The notes: generated by a model from the letters alone, not told the origin. A DNA stretch of 64,000 nucleotides from Phormidium tenue FACHB-1050 (GCF_014696925.1 NZ_JACJQY010000008.1:1-64000); one strand, 5' to 3'. Positions 21,167 to 30,641 are shown, counted from the first letter of the stretch. Program-made: numbers and translations.

Positions 21167-22486
21167 ATGATTTTCTCAAGTCGCAAATTCTGGAAGCTTG
21201 ATCGCTCTAATAAAAAGCAACGTAGTAATCGCTCATCTCTGATTATTTCTTGGGTTAGAGACATGAAGCGGTTAATTGCGAAGATGTTTGTGATCAGCGA
21301 TCGCAAAGCTCTGCAAATAGGTGGTTTTACTTTAATTGAGCTTTTGGTTGCGATGTTGATTGCGACCTTAATCATTAGCACCATGCTCGCCTTTACGATC
21401 AATATCATGGAAACTGATCGCCGCGAACAAGCAAAGGTAGAGACACAAGGAGAGGTGCAGGCCGCTCTTGACTATATTTCTGACGATCTGCAAGAAGCTG
21501 TTTATATCTATAATGCCGATGGTCTAGAGCGAGTTAGTCCTAATGGGATTAGCAACCAGATTCCCACTTTTGCCAACAGCACACCAGTTCTCGCCTTCTG
21601 GAAGCGCATCTACTACGATCCCAATGAGAATGTGCCTGTAGGTGGAGGTAATACCAAAAGAGTTGGATGTTTGGAATATGGTACATCGATTACTAACTCT
21701 ACAGCTGCTTTAACTTGCGATGCGAATAACCCAACTGGCTCTGGACGTTATTCTTACTCCCTCGTTGTTTACTATCTAACTTACAATAACGCCAATGGCG
21801 CAAATCAAGCTTGGTCAAGTGCAGCAAGACTAGATCGTTGGGAAGTCAGAGATGGTATTCGGGCAAGTTGTCAGTTAGGCGCGGCTGGTAATCCTTCTCT
21901 CATTTCGCCTACCTGTCCTGAGCCTGTGCCAATTAGCCGAGTTGAAGTCACCCCGAATAACTTTGTTAACTATTGGGTTGCCCCTGATGCTGGATTTAAG
22001 CCATTCGATGCTCAAGGTGCAGACCTGACTACGGTGATGAATAGTTGGACAAAAACTAGTGCAGCCTATACAGCTACACCAACCCCTCTATTGGATTTAG
22101 TTGACGATACGCCTTTTGTAGCTGGTCAAGATGATGGAACTGCTACAAATCCACCATTTAGGATTGCGATCGGACCAAATACTGGAGTTGCAGGTAACTG
22201 GAGTAATGCCAGCTGCTCTGATCCAATGGTTGGTGTTGGTGGTGCTTCAATCCAAGCAGCTCAAAGAATTCCTAGTACATTTACTGTGGGTGGACTGAGT
22301 AGTTTTTATGCATGTGTGAACTCAACTAACACAGTTGCCCGTGTCTATTTGCGCGGTAATGCATTGGCAAGACTAAGACCAAATCAAACTCAATCTCAAA
22401 GAGCAATCACTGATCAAAACAATACGTTTCTATCAACTAGCAGTGTGAGAGCTTATGGACGCGGTAAGTTGTTCTTCCAACAGTAA
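21167..22486 (+). CDS. hpsC: type IV pilin-like protein (HpsC-like pseudopilin)
   Basis: 439 residues, unusually long for a pseudopilin. The cleavage motif is G53 followed by FTLIELLVAML. From the ATG at 21167 the leader would be 53 residues; from the in-frame ATG at 21263 (MKRLIAKM) it would be 21, which is more typical, so the later start deserves consideration. Neither has a strong Shine-Dalgarno. The head domain has several cysteine-containing loops (GCLEYG, LTCDANN, SPTCPEP), possibly disulfides. It follows hpsB by 63 bases and precedes two small GspH/FimT-like genes. Large minor pseudopilins such as GspK/PilX-type cap the pilus tip; a similar role is inferred. Confidence 0.7.
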   Translation: MIFSSRKFWKLDRSNKKQRSNRSSLIISWVRDMKRLIAKMFVISDRKALQIGGFTLIELLVAMLIATLIISTMLAFTINIMETDRREQAKVETQGEVQAALDYISDDLQEAVYIYNADGLERVSPNGISNQIPTFANSTPVLAFWKRIYYDPNENVPVGGGNTKRVGCLEYGTSITNSTAALTCDANNPTGSGRYSYSLVVYYLTYNNANGANQAWSSAARLDRWEVRDGIRASCQLGAAGNPSLISPTCPEPVPISRVEVTPNNFVNYWVAPDAGFKPFDAQGADLTTVMNSWTKTSAAYTATPTPLLDLVDDTPFVAGQDDGTATNPPFRIAIGPNTGVAGNWSNASCSDPMVGVGGASIQAAQRIPSTFTVGGLSSFYACVNSTNTVARVYLRGNALARLRPNQTQSQRAITDQNNTFLSTSSVRAYGRGKLFFQQ

Positions 22487-22533
22487 GTTGTTTGTGTTGT
22501 TAAAACTCGCGAATTTTTAAGGAGATATCTCAG

Positions 22534-23100
22534 ATGCTGTGGCTATTTAAGCAAAATCGACAATCACATAGAAAGTTATCAGGTCGCGATCGCGGTTTTA
22601 CCTTGATCGAACTGTTGGTAACAATGATCATCATCGGCATTTTAGCCGCGATCGCCGCTCCAGGATGGCTTGGGTTTGTGAATAATAATCGCCTAAGTTC
22701 ATCGCAAAGCCGAGTATTCGGTACATTAAAGGAAGCCCAATCTACTGCGAAAAGGAGCGGAACTGCGACGATCTTTACCATTGGCAATGACGCAACTAAT
22801 GGTGCTTATGTGCAGACTAATCGATCTCAAGCGCAATATTTAGAGCAAGGTGTACAGATTTTATCCGTCACCGCAGCAACTACTCCAACTCCAACAGCGA
22901 TGACATTGCCACTAACCATCACATTTAATTCGCAGGGGTTACCCGTATCTGTAAATGCGACAACGAGTTTTACGGATTATCCACTCCGCATTACTTTAAA
23001 TACTAGAGACAGCCCTAATCGCAAACGCTGCACAACTATTACAACGATTTTAGGAGCAATGAGATCAGAATCTGATACTGATTGCGACAGATCTCTTTAA
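22534..23100 (+). CDS. GspH/FimT-type pseudopilin
   Basis: 188 residues. Leader ending G21 then FTLIELLVTMIIIGILAAI, with Glu at +5. The following APGWLGFVNNNRLSSSQS is characteristic of GspH/FimT-like pseudopilins. Start at 22534 is supported by a good Shine-Dalgarno, AAGGAGATATCTCAG. It is clearly paralogous to the next gene: both share WLGFVNN after the helix and end in an RK(R/K)C...LGAMR...DC block, pointing to tandem duplication. The C-terminal cysteines may form a disulfide. It could be hpsD or an additional member of the locus. Confidence 0.85.
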   Translation: MLWLFKQNRQSHRKLSGRDRGFTLIELLVTMIIIGILAAIAAPGWLGFVNNNRLSSSQSRVFGTLKEAQSTAKRSGTATIFTIGNDATNGAYVQTNRSQAQYLEQGVQILSVTAATTPTPTAMTLPLTITFNSQGLPVSVNATTSFTDYPLRITLNTRDSPNRKRCTTITTILGAMRSESDTDCDRSL

Positions 23101-23172
23101 AGCGTAAATAAACTAAATAATTCGCTAAAATCATAACTAGCAAATAATTGCATTTAAAAACCGCAACATATT

Positions 23173-23766
23173 ATGTTTTGGACTGTGAATGAACGACGAA
23201 AGCAAAAGCTCGATCGCCGTTCTGGAATTAGTGGGTTCACACTGCTCGAAGTTCTAGTTGTGATGGTGATCATTGGCATTTTGGCGGCGATCGCTGCGCC
23301 ATCTTGGTTAGGTTTTGTGAATAATCAAAGTCTCAATTCAGCGCAAAGTCAAGCGCTTAGGACGCTGCGCTTAGCCCAAAGCAATGCCAAACGCACCCAA
23401 ACCATGTGGCAAGCAACTTTTAGAAATACACCTAACATTTCTCAATACGCAGTACACCAATCTCCTCCATCATCCATGACCAAAGAATATTGGGACAATC
23501 TGCCTTGGCAAAATTTTGATGGAGGAGTGCGAATTGTAGATAACACGGAAGACCAACCTAGAACCACCTTTACAAAGCTAACAGCAGTTCCAGAACCAGA
23601 TATTTATCGTGTCCAGTTTAAATCTCAAGGCAATCCCAATGGACTAGGAGAGATGGGGCGGATCACTTTGGGAACTAGATCAGGCGATCGCAAAAAATGT
23701 GTGATTATCTCAACACTATTAGGCGCAATGCGTTTAGCTGAAAACTCAGACTGCAATCAAACGTAA
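23173..23766 (+). CDS. GspH/FimT-type pseudopilin, paralogue of previous gene
   Basis: 197 residues. Leader ending G21 then FTLLEVLVVMVIIGILAAI. The helix and the WLGFVNNQSLNSAQSQ segment parallel the gene at 22534. The C-terminus RKKCVIISTLLGAMR with a later Cys is also shared. It is the last gene of the hpsA-pseudopilin run and is followed by a hairpin at 23773-23799. No Shine-Dalgarno is obvious before the ATG, and the 70-base gap is AT-rich. Expected role: minor subunit of the same pilus-like apparatus. Confidence 0.85.
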   Translation: MFWTVNERRKQKLDRRSGISGFTLLEVLVVMVIIGILAAIAAPSWLGFVNNQSLNSAQSQALRTLRLAQSNAKRTQTMWQATFRNTPNISQYAVHQSPPSSMTKEYWDNLPWQNFDGGVRIVDNTEDQPRTTFTKLTAVPEPDIYRVQFKSQGNPNGLGEMGRITLGTRSGDRKKCVIISTLLGAMRLAENSDCNQT

Positions 23767-23772
23767 AGGATA

Positions 23773-23799
23773 TATAAGCGTCGCTTTGCGACGCTTATA
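23773..23799. terminator. bidirectional hairpin between pseudopilin and ubiD genes
   Basis: Perfect inverted repeat TATAAGCGTCGC / complement with a TTTG loop, between convergent stop codons at 23766 and 23806. Confidence 0.7.
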
Positions 23800-23805
23800 G
23801 CCGAG

Positions 23806-25323
23806 CTAACGAATGTCGTAACCAAACAAATTAGGATTGGCTCCGTCTAGCTTTAAATCTGCCAAACCATATTCTGCCCAGCGTCGCGTTACCATATCCG
23901 CTACATCAGGATCACTTTCTAAGGGATCTCCCCAATCGCGATCGGTTTCAGGATAGATTTTAGTAGTTGCATCAATGCCCATACGTCCGCCTAGCCCTTC
24001 CTTTTCACAGGCAAAATCAAGGCTGTCAAAGGGATTATCAGGCAAGATAAACACATCGCGAGTAGGGTCAACTTTGGAGCTGAGCGCCCAAACTACCATC
24101 CTTGGATCGCGAATATTGATCGTATGGTCAACCACAATCACAAATTTGGTATAGGTGAATTGCGGCAAGGCGCTCCAAAATGCGAGGGCGGCGCGTCTGG
24201 CTTGACCGGGGTAAGCCTTTTTGATGGAAATAATTGCAGCTTTATAGGACAGTGCTTCCATCGGTAAAAAGAAATCGGTGATTTCAGAAACCTGTTGGCG
24301 GAGAATAGGTGTATAAATGCGATTTAAGGCGATCGCCATCATTGCTTCTTCCTTAGGAGGTAAGCCGCTAAAGGTAGTCAGATAAATCGGATCTTTGCGA
24401 TGGGTCATGCAATGGAATCTGATCAAAGGTGCTTGCTCGTTAATGCCACCGTAATAGCCCATGTGATCTCCAAAAGGTCCATCGGTTCCCACTTCATGGG
24501 GCGTAATCGTTCCTTCTAAAACATATTCGGCACAGGCAGGAACTTCCAAATCAAGGGTTTTACATTTGGTAAGTTGTACGCCTTCGTTGCCATAGAGGCC
24601 TGCAAAAATCCATTCCGATAGATCGACAGGAATTGGAGTCGCCGCCGCCATGATCAGCACGGGATCAACACCGATCGCGATCGCTATTTCCAGTTTCTTT
24701 CCTGCTTCAGTTGCTTTGCGTAAATGTCTGGCTCCACCGCGCACTGACAGCCATTGCACAGTCATTGTGTTTTTGGACTGTTGCTGTAAGCGATAGACTC
24801 CCACATTAGGAATTCCATTCTCAACATCTTTGGTGATGACTAGCGCCAAAGTCACGGCTCGTCCGCCATCTTTGGGATAGGGCTTAAGAATGGGAATTTG
24901 ATCGAGATCCACTTCCTCATCTTTTAACACCACATCTTGACAAGGAGCGTTCCCAAAGAGAACTTTTTGGGGACGGGACTTAACTACATCAAAGAGAATT
25001 TTCCCGAATTCGATCGCTTGAGAGATTTTCTTGGGTGGTTTTGGACTTTGCAGTTTCCCTAATTTTGTACCGAGGACTTCTAATTCCGACTGTTCCTTCA
25101 TGCCCATCGCCCAGCAGACGCGCTCTACTGTACCTAACAAATTTACAGCGACAGGTGTTTTGTAACCCTTGACATTCTCAAATAGCAGTGCTGGCCCAGC
25201 TGATTGCAATAGACGATTGCTGATCTCGGCAATTTCTAACTCAGGATCAACAAGGGCTTTGACGCGATGGAGTTGTTTGCGTTCTTCGAGCAGATTGAGA
25301 AACGATCGCAGGTCACGGGTCAT
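23806..25323 (-). CDS. ubiD: UbiD-family decarboxylase
   Basis: About 505 residues matching UbiD-type 4-hydroxybenzoate decarboxylases, which use prenylated FMN. In cyanobacteria the step belongs to plastoquinone synthesis. Family features visible: the N-terminal MTRDLRSFLNLLEER, GPALLFENVKG, the central GVYRLQ and WLSVRGGARH segments of the cofactor site, then EYVLEG and GPFGDHMGYYG. The frame extends to a TTG at 25347, but family N-termini begin at the ATG at 25323. Length agrees with the family. It stands alone on the minus strand, with hairpins on both sides. UbiX, which makes the cofactor, is not in this window. Confidence 0.92.
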   Translation of the reverse strand: MTRDLRSFLNLLEERKQLHRVKALVDPELEIAEISNRLLQSAGPALLFENVKGYKTPVAVNLLGTVERVCWAMGMKEQSELEVLGTKLGKLQSPKPPKKISQAIEFGKILFDVVKSRPQKVLFGNAPCQDVVLKDEEVDLDQIPILKPYPKDGGRAVTLALVITKDVENGIPNVGVYRLQQQSKNTMTVQWLSVRGGARHLRKATEAGKKLEIAIAIGVDPVLIMAAATPIPVDLSEWIFAGLYGNEGVQLTKCKTLDLEVPACAEYVLEGTITPHEVGTDGPFGDHMGYYGGINEQAPLIRFHCMTHRKDPIYLTTFSGLPPKEEAMMAIALNRIYTPILRQQVSEITDFFLPMEALSYKAAIISIKKAYPGQARRAALAFWSALPQFTYTKFVIVVDHTINIRDPRMVVWALSSKVDPTRDVFILPDNPFDSLDFACEKEGLGGRMGIDATTKIYPETDRDWGDPLESDPDVADMVTRRWAEYGLADLKLDGANPNLFGYDIR

Positions 25324-25395
25324 AGGAATTTGGTGGCGCTTTGGCAATTAGTCAGTAACCTATTGTAACTAAATGTTACACACTCCAATCCCAAA

Positions 25396-25432
25396 AAGAT
25401 GAAAGGCGGCGCTTCGCGCCGCCTTTCATCTT
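25396..25432. terminator. GCTTCGC-centred hairpin, truncated family-2 type
   Basis: Perfect stem AAGATGAAAGGCGGCGC with a TTCG loop. The same GGCGGCGCTTCGCGCCGCC core occurs in family-2 elements, here with a fifth stem sequence and without the outer ends. It overlaps the end of the TPR gene at 25431 and separates it from ubiD. Confidence 0.7.
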
Positions 25433-25754
25433 ATAGTCCTAAAGTTTTGGCATATTCACAGTCAGCATTTGCCCCTTCAGCATCACCAAGCTTAGCTCTA
25501 GCTAAACCCCGATTAAAATAGGCGGGGGCAGCATCGGGCGCGAGTTCGATCACTTTGTTATAGTCCTCGATCGCTCCCGCATAATCTTCAAGCTCAGAGC
25601 GATCATAGGCGCGGTTATAGTATGCCTCAGCATAGTTGGGATCAAGATCGATCGCGGCGGTGTAATCAGCGATCGCCCCAGCAAAATCTTCATTTTCAGC
25701 ACGTTCCATACCGCGCTCATTGTAGGCTTCTGCGGAATCAAGTTTGTCCGTCAT
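25431..25754 (-). CDS. small TPR-repeat protein
   Basis: 107 residues made almost wholly of three tetratricopeptide repeats: AYNERGMERAENEDFAGAI, then AYYNRAYDRSELEDYAGAI, then AYFNRGLARAKLGDAEGA. No signal peptide or membrane segment, so a cytoplasmic protein-protein adaptor is likely. The protein is acidic. Its stop overlaps a GCTTCGC hairpin that should end transcription before ubiD. The partner is unknown. Confidence 0.85.
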   Translation of the reverse strand: MTDKLDSAEAYNERGMERAENEDFAGAIADYTAAIDLDPNYAEAYYNRAYDRSELEDYAGAIEDYNKVIELAPDAAPAYFNRGLARAKLGDAEGANADCEYAKTLGL

Positions 25755-25885
25755 TGCTTTAAAAAGTAATTACTGATTGTGCTTTTCTTCTAAGATATAG
25801 CAATAAAACCCAGAAATTTAGAAAGGTAATCTTTGCGAACCCATTCTAAATTTAATGCCATGTTGATTAAGTTGATCCTTCCTGT

Positions 25886-27229
25886 ATGAATTCCAAGCTC
25901 AAACTACCATTCCTCAATGTCTACAGTAAATTTTTGCAGCTAATTAGCCCATTACAGGATTGGCGCGAAGGTAGTCGTTTGTTGAGGGCAAGATTTTTGG
26001 GCGGTTTGTTAGTCGTCCTGATTGCAACTTTACCCTTTCTAGAAAATGCTCAAACTGGAGTAATTGGTGCGGCGGTAGCGATCGCTTGGTTGATGTTGTG
26101 GCTTAGCGATCGACGTGATGCTGAGGATCAGACAGTACCAATTTGGACACCGATTCATTTACCTCTGATTAGTTATTGGGCGATCGCTCTCATTGCTACA
26201 TTAATTTCGCCTGTGCGCGTAGCGGCGCTCGATGGCATGGTCAAGCTCACAATTTACATGTTGGCGTTTGTGTCCATGAGTCGGATGATGCGCTTGGGAT
26301 GGAGATCGATTTTGATTGCCACTTATCTAATTACAGCCCTAATATCAAGTGCCTACGGAGTGCAGCAATGGTATCTTGGCGCACCCGAACTAGCTACATG
26401 GACTGATCCTACCTCCGAGGTTGCAGGAATTACCCGCGTTTACAGTTTTTTGGGCAATCCGAATTTATTTGCAGGATATTTGATGCCAGCTTTGCCGATG
26501 GGTGTAATTGCAGCAATCCACTGGAAAGGTTGGGGTATGAAAGCTCTAGGGGCGATCACTGCGATTATGGGAGCGTTCTGTATTACCCAGTCGCAAAGTC
26601 GGGGTGGACTGATGGGACTTGCTGCCACGGGTTTTACCCTAGCGTTGCTCTTGGTTTATTGGTGGGGCAAGCGTTTACCAACTTGGACTTTACCTGTCAC
26701 TTTTGGCGGAACCGCAGGGGCGATCGCCTTAGGGACAATTCTCGTTCCCACATTGCGAAAGCGTGTTGGCAGTATTTTTGGAACCGAGGATAGCAGTAAC
26801 GCCTTTCGAGTTAACGTTTGGCAGTCTGTACTAAACATGATCAGAGCCAAACCAATTTTGGGGATTGGACCTGGTAATAAGGCTTTTAACTTAGTCTATC
26901 CGCAATATCAGCGTTCAGGATATAGCGCTCTTGGGGCTTATTCCGTGCCATTGGAACTAACTGTCGAGACAGGAATTATTGGTGTAATTTGCTATGGTTG
27001 GCTAATTTTCACGATCTTGAGCCAAGCATGGATTGCTCTCAACCGTTTGAGAAGCGATCGCGACTCTAGTGGCTTATGGATAATCGCTGCGATCGCGACC
27101 ATCGTGGGCATGATTGCCCATGGCTTAGTAGATACAGTTTGGTATCGTCCTCAAGTGCAATTACTCTGGTGGCTAGCGATCGCGATCGTCAGCAGTTTTT
27201 ATATCGCTCCAATCAAAAATGCCGAATAA
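25886..27229 (+). CDS. ictB: IctB/O-antigen-ligase-like membrane protein
   Basis: 447 residues with about ten membrane helices. N-terminal ISPLQDWREGSRLL and the PFLENAQTGVIG segment match the cyanobacterial IctB family. The large outer loop with GIGPGNKAFNLVYPQYQ is the Wzy/WaaL-like (O-antigen ligase superfamily) signature. IctB was first linked to inorganic carbon accumulation, but it belongs to the polymer-ligase superfamily and its transport activity is disputed, so a role in surface glycans is possible. Start is the ATG at 25886. The crtD gene begins about 25 bases downstream, so the two may share a transcript. Confidence 0.85.
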   Translation: MNSKLKLPFLNVYSKFLQLISPLQDWREGSRLLRARFLGGLLVVLIATLPFLENAQTGVIGAAVAIAWLMLWLSDRRDAEDQTVPIWTPIHLPLISYWAIALIATLISPVRVAALDGMVKLTIYMLAFVSMSRMMRLGWRSILIATYLITALISSAYGVQQWYLGAPELATWTDPTSEVAGITRVYSFLGNPNLFAGYLMPALPMGVIAAIHWKGWGMKALGAITAIMGAFCITQSQSRGGLMGLAATGFTLALLLVYWWGKRLPTWTLPVTFGGTAGAIALGTILVPTLRKRVGSIFGTEDSSNAFRVNVWQSVLNMIRAKPILGIGPGNKAFNLVYPQYQRSGYSALGAYSVPLELTVETGIIGVICYGWLIFTILSQAWIALNRLRSDRDSSGLWIIAAIATIVGMIAHGLVDTVWYRPQVQLLWWLAIAIVSSFYIAPIKNAE

Positions 27230-27253
27230 AGCAAGTATTGCTTGGTTGATTAT

Positions 27254-28759
27254 ATGAAAGTGCAACAGAAAATTATTGTGATCGGGGCGGGAATCGGCGG
27301 CTTAACCACGGCAGCGTTGTTAGCAAAGCGTGGATATGAAGTCATTGTTTATGACTTAGCATTAGTTGCTGGTGGCTGTGCATCCACATTTAAACGACGC
27401 GGATTTACCTTTGATGTCGGTGCAACACAGGTAGCAGGATTGGAATCTGGAGGCATTCACGATCGCATTTTTAAAGAAATAGAAATAGAAACTCCTGAAG
27501 CGACCTATTGCGATCCTGCCTGTGCAGTATTTTTGCCAAATGAGATTGAGCCAATTAATGTCTGGCGCGATCGCCAAAAGTGGAAACTCGAACGACAAAG
27601 ACAATTTCCTAATAGCGAACCATTTTGGGATTTTCTGGAAGACTTATTTTGGCGAAGTTGGCGCTTTCAGTCACGCGATCCAATTTTGCCGCCACGCAAT
27701 TTTTGGGATGCATGGCAATTAGTTAAAGCTTTGCGAATCGATACCTTGGCAACAGTTCCCTATACTTTCTCAACTGTGGGCGATGCTCTGCGCGGTTTTG
27801 GATTAGCCAGTGATAAAAGATTACGCACCTTTCTCGATTTGCAATTGAAACTCTATTCACAGGTGAATGCCGAAGAGACGGCTTTGCTTTATGCAGCAAC
27901 GGCTCTAGCAGTTTCCCAAACTCCGTTAGGTTTATTCCACCTTAAGGGAAGTATGCAAGTTTTGAGCGATCGCCTCATCGAAAGCATTGAGCGCGATGGG
28001 GGAAAGGTGTTGATGCAGCATCAAGTTACAGCGATCGCTGCTCAAGGTAAAAGTAAAAAGGTTAAAGTAAAAAATCTACGATCTCAAGAGATTTTTGAAG
28101 ATAGCGCCGATCACATCGTGGCAAATGTGACGGTGAATAATTTTGTGCAGCTTTTAGGAGATGATGCGCCCAAGGGTTATGCTAAACGAGTTGTTAATCT
28201 CACACCCGCTTCAGTAGCTTTTGTGGTTTATTTGGGAGTAGATCGGGCTGCGATTCCTGAGGACTGTCCGCCACATTTGCAGTTTTTGGAAGCCTATGAA
28301 GATTCCACAATTAATAAACCCCATTCGCTATTTGTTTCCGTTAGCAAGGAAGGAGATGGTCGCGCTCCCGATGGCAAAGCTACGATTATTGCTTCTGAGT
28401 TTACAGATGCAGCTGTTTGGTATGGCGGCGAAGATTATCAGGAACTCAAAAAGAGATTTACAGAACGTGCGATCGCGCAGTTAAGTGGATATTTTCATCT
28501 CAACGAAAAGATAATCATTCACATCGAAGCTGCCACGCCACAAACTTTTGAGCGATATACAGGACGCGATCGCGGCATCGTTGGCGGCGTAGGAATGCGC
28601 GTTTCTACTTTTGGTCCCTTTGGTTTCGCTAATCGCACACCACTCAAAAATATTTGGCTAGTCGGCGATTCTACTCATCCTGGGGAAGGAACGGCTGGGG
28701 TCAGTTATTCAGCGCTCACAGTAGTAAGACAGATAGAGCAAGCGCGTCATGTAAACTGA
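27254..28759 (+). CDS. crtD: carotenoid C-3',4' desaturase CrtD-like
   Basis: About 501 residues of the phytoene desaturase/CrtI-CrtISO superfamily. N-terminal FAD site GAGIGGLTTAALL, GGCASTFKRRGFTFDVGATQ, and C-terminal WLVGDSTHPGEGTAGVSYS. The internal HLKGSMQVLSDRLIESIERDG agrees with cyanobacterial CrtD, which desaturates the psi end for myxol-type carotenoids, rather than with CrtH. A related isomerase role cannot be fully excluded. The open frame starts with a TTG at 27242; the ATG at 27254 is the better start. cruF, another myxol-pathway gene, lies at 45.4 kb. Confidence 0.8.
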   Translation: MKVQQKIIVIGAGIGGLTTAALLAKRGYEVIVYDLALVAGGCASTFKRRGFTFDVGATQVAGLESGGIHDRIFKEIEIETPEATYCDPACAVFLPNEIEPINVWRDRQKWKLERQRQFPNSEPFWDFLEDLFWRSWRFQSRDPILPPRNFWDAWQLVKALRIDTLATVPYTFSTVGDALRGFGLASDKRLRTFLDLQLKLYSQVNAEETALLYAATALAVSQTPLGLFHLKGSMQVLSDRLIESIERDGGKVLMQHQVTAIAAQGKSKKVKVKNLRSQEIFEDSADHIVANVTVNNFVQLLGDDAPKGYAKRVVNLTPASVAFVVYLGVDRAAIPEDCPPHLQFLEAYEDSTINKPHSLFVSVSKEGDGRAPDGKATIIASEFTDAAVWYGGEDYQELKKRFTERAIAQLSGYFHLNEKIIIHIEAATPQTFERYTGRDRGIVGGVGMRVSTFGPFGFANRTPLKNIWLVGDSTHPGEGTAGVSYSALTVVRQIEQARHVN

Positions 28760-28783
28760 TGGGATAGACCTGTTGACAAATAA

Positions 28784-28821
28784 TACTAATTCACAAAAGT
28801 GTTGTCACACTTTTGTGAATT
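28784..28821. repeat. half family-1 element (single hairpin)
   Basis: AATTCACAAAAGTGT hairpin with a TGTC centre at 28788-28821. The second hairpin of the family is missing, and a family-2 element starts directly at its end, suggesting insertion into or replacement of the other half. Confidence 0.75.
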
Positions 28822-28936
28822 ATAGCTATAGCCACCTGTATCAGGACAAATCAAAACCCAAATAGTGTGAGGCGGAGCTTCGCGCCGCCTCACACTATTT
28901 GGGTTTGATTTCCTAACAGGAATGGCGACAGCTATA
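28821..28936. repeat. family-2 palindromic element
   Basis: Left end TATAGCCACCTGTATCAGG, then a hairpin with the AATAGTGTGAGG stem around GGCGGAGCTTCGCGCC, then a right end complementary to the CTGTCGCCATTCCTG type. It is inserted beside a half family-1 element between convergent genes. Confidence 0.85.
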
Positions 28937-28964
28937 AAAAGGGCGTGCGAAGCACGCCCTTTTT
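28936..28964. terminator. bidirectional rho-independent terminator
   Basis: AAAAAGGGCGTGC / GCACGCCCTTTTT with a GAA loop. Runs of A and T on both sides make it function on either strand. It lies directly beyond the stop of the minus-strand gene at 28966. Confidence 0.85.
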
Positions 28965-28965
28965 G

Positions 28966-30498
28966 TTATTCAGCACAGGCAAATAATTTTTCTAGCTGTG
29001 ATTTTTCGGTGGGATTTTCGATAGTTTGAGCGATCTCCTTAGCTTGAGCACGTTGACCGATCGCCCAATAGCTACTACTGATATCTGAGTAGGCTCTGGA
29101 GCGAATGTTGGGATCGGGAGCAGTTTTAGCGATCGCCAGACTCTCTTGGAGAATTGGTTCCACTTTATCGGTTAGACCAAATTCACCATAGGTGCTTGCC
29201 ATAATATTGAGGGCAAAGAGACGATCAACTGGGGTTTGGAGATTTTTGGCGATCGTCAAGGATTGATCCCAAGCTTTGCTAGCCAAATCTATAGATTTGG
29301 CGGCTTGATATTGGCGACCGACCTCCACTAATAAAGTAAAAACATCAAGCGAAGGAGCGACAGTACTTAATCCTTGCAAACTTTGATCAAACAATTTGAT
29401 TGCTTCATCATTTTTCTGATCCTTGGCATAGGCGATCGCCACATTAGCAATGCCGACGCTTTTCTCAATTGATGTAGGATCAAGATTGCTGATTACTTCT
29501 AGCGCCTTTTCATACTGCTTTGAGGCTAAATATTGACTAGCAACTAGAAACAGCGATCGCGTTTTCAAGAGTTCAGCATTAGCGATTGCAGCCTGTTCAA
29601 CATCTTTAGGATCAGGTACAGCCTTTTCCTCTTTAGTCCCATCATTTTTTAGAGCTTTATTGGCGAGCTTGGGGGGAGTTTTTTTAGCAGTTTTGGCATT
29701 CTTGGCGGCTTCCTTGGCTGAGGTGATTGCATTATCACGAATCGCATCAAATTCTTGGAAAACCGCATTTAGGGAAGCGATCGCCTTAGCATGGTTTCCA
29801 GCCTGCGCGTAGCTACCTGCAATTTCAACTCTTGCTCTAGATTTGATATTGCGATCTTCAATCATTGGCAACAAATCGGTTGCTGCCGAAATTGATGCCT
29901 CAGAATTGAAATCATCACCAATCTCGGTATAAGCATTAGCGATCGCCGAAAAAGCTCGTGATCGTACATAAGCATCAATAATTTCTGGTGTCGCTTTAGC
30001 GGCATCAGCTAATAAATTTTGAGTAATATCCTTTTTACCAGCTTCTCCATAGGCTTGAGCAATTTTGATATTCGCAAAAACTCTATCAACAGGGTCAGGT
30101 AAATCCTTCGCGATCGCCAAAGCATTACTTAGAGCATCTACCGCCAACTTAGGCTGTGAAGCTTTGGTGAGGCGACCTGCGGTATCTAATAGGGCAAAAG
30201 CTTTGAGCGATGGCGTATTAATTGTATTTGCGGTGGTTAAGCTCTTTTCTAAAACTTTTTTGGCTTGGTCTGGACGCTGCAATTCTATATATTTGCTTGC
30301 GATTTCAGTGTAGGCAGCAACCTTGGCTTCGGGAGATGTTCCTGCATCAGCTAATGACACAAAGCACTGAAGTGGCACACCTTGAAATTTTGGTTCTCCA
30401 GCCTTTTTGGGACTAGCTGCCCATACTGCACCTGTTGTTGTCAGATTGACTAACAATGCTAAGCAGCCAGCTAGAAGCCGCATCCATATTTTTCGCAT
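28966..30498 (-). CDS. secreted TPR-like helical repeat protein
   Basis: 510 residues. A Sec signal peptide (MRKIWMRLLAGCLALLVNL ... AVWAAS) ends near residue 30. The mature part consists of about ten helical repeats of TPR type with recurring phrases such as RVFANIKIAQAYGEAGK, RVEIAGSYAQAGNHAKAI and RSRAYSDISSSYWAIGQ. A Lys/Ala-rich spacer (about 265-295) splits the array. It is probably periplasmic or outer-membrane associated. No enzymatic motif was seen and the partner is unknown. The last residues include a lone Cys. The gene ends at a strong terminator and is divergent from hli with about 266 bases between. Confidence 0.8.
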   Translation of the reverse strand: MRKIWMRLLAGCLALLVNLTTTGAVWAASPKKAGEPKFQGVPLQCFVSLADAGTSPEAKVAAYTEIASKYIELQRPDQAKKVLEKSLTTANTINTPSLKAFALLDTAGRLTKASQPKLAVDALSNALAIAKDLPDPVDRVFANIKIAQAYGEAGKKDITQNLLADAAKATPEIIDAYVRSRAFSAIANAYTEIGDDFNSEASISAATDLLPMIEDRNIKSRARVEIAGSYAQAGNHAKAIASLNAVFQEFDAIRDNAITSAKEAAKNAKTAKKTPPKLANKALKNDGTKEEKAVPDPKDVEQAAIANAELLKTRSLFLVASQYLASKQYEKALEVISNLDPTSIEKSVGIANVAIAYAKDQKNDEAIKLFDQSLQGLSTVAPSLDVFTLLVEVGRQYQAAKSIDLASKAWDQSLTIAKNLQTPVDRLFALNIMASTYGEFGLTDKVEPILQESLAIAKTAPDPNIRSRAYSDISSSYWAIGQRAQAKEIAQTIENPTEKSQLEKLFACAE

Positions 30499-30605
30499 AG
30501 TTAATTTTGTCCTTGCGTTGATTATTGCGTGAAGATCTCTTGGATTCTACCCAATTAGTTAGCGATCGCACCTAAATAAGTGCTTTCACATAATTTAAAC
30601 CCAGA

Positions 30606-30641
30606 GCCTAAACCTTTGGCGCGTGCGCCAAAGGCTTTAGG
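30606..30641. terminator. hairpin in the divergent region upstream of hli
   Basis: GCCTAAACCTTTGGCGC / GCGCCAAAGGCTTTAGG with one bulge/mismatch. It sits between two divergent genes, where a terminator is not expected, so it may be a palindromic repeat. Confidence 0.5.
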
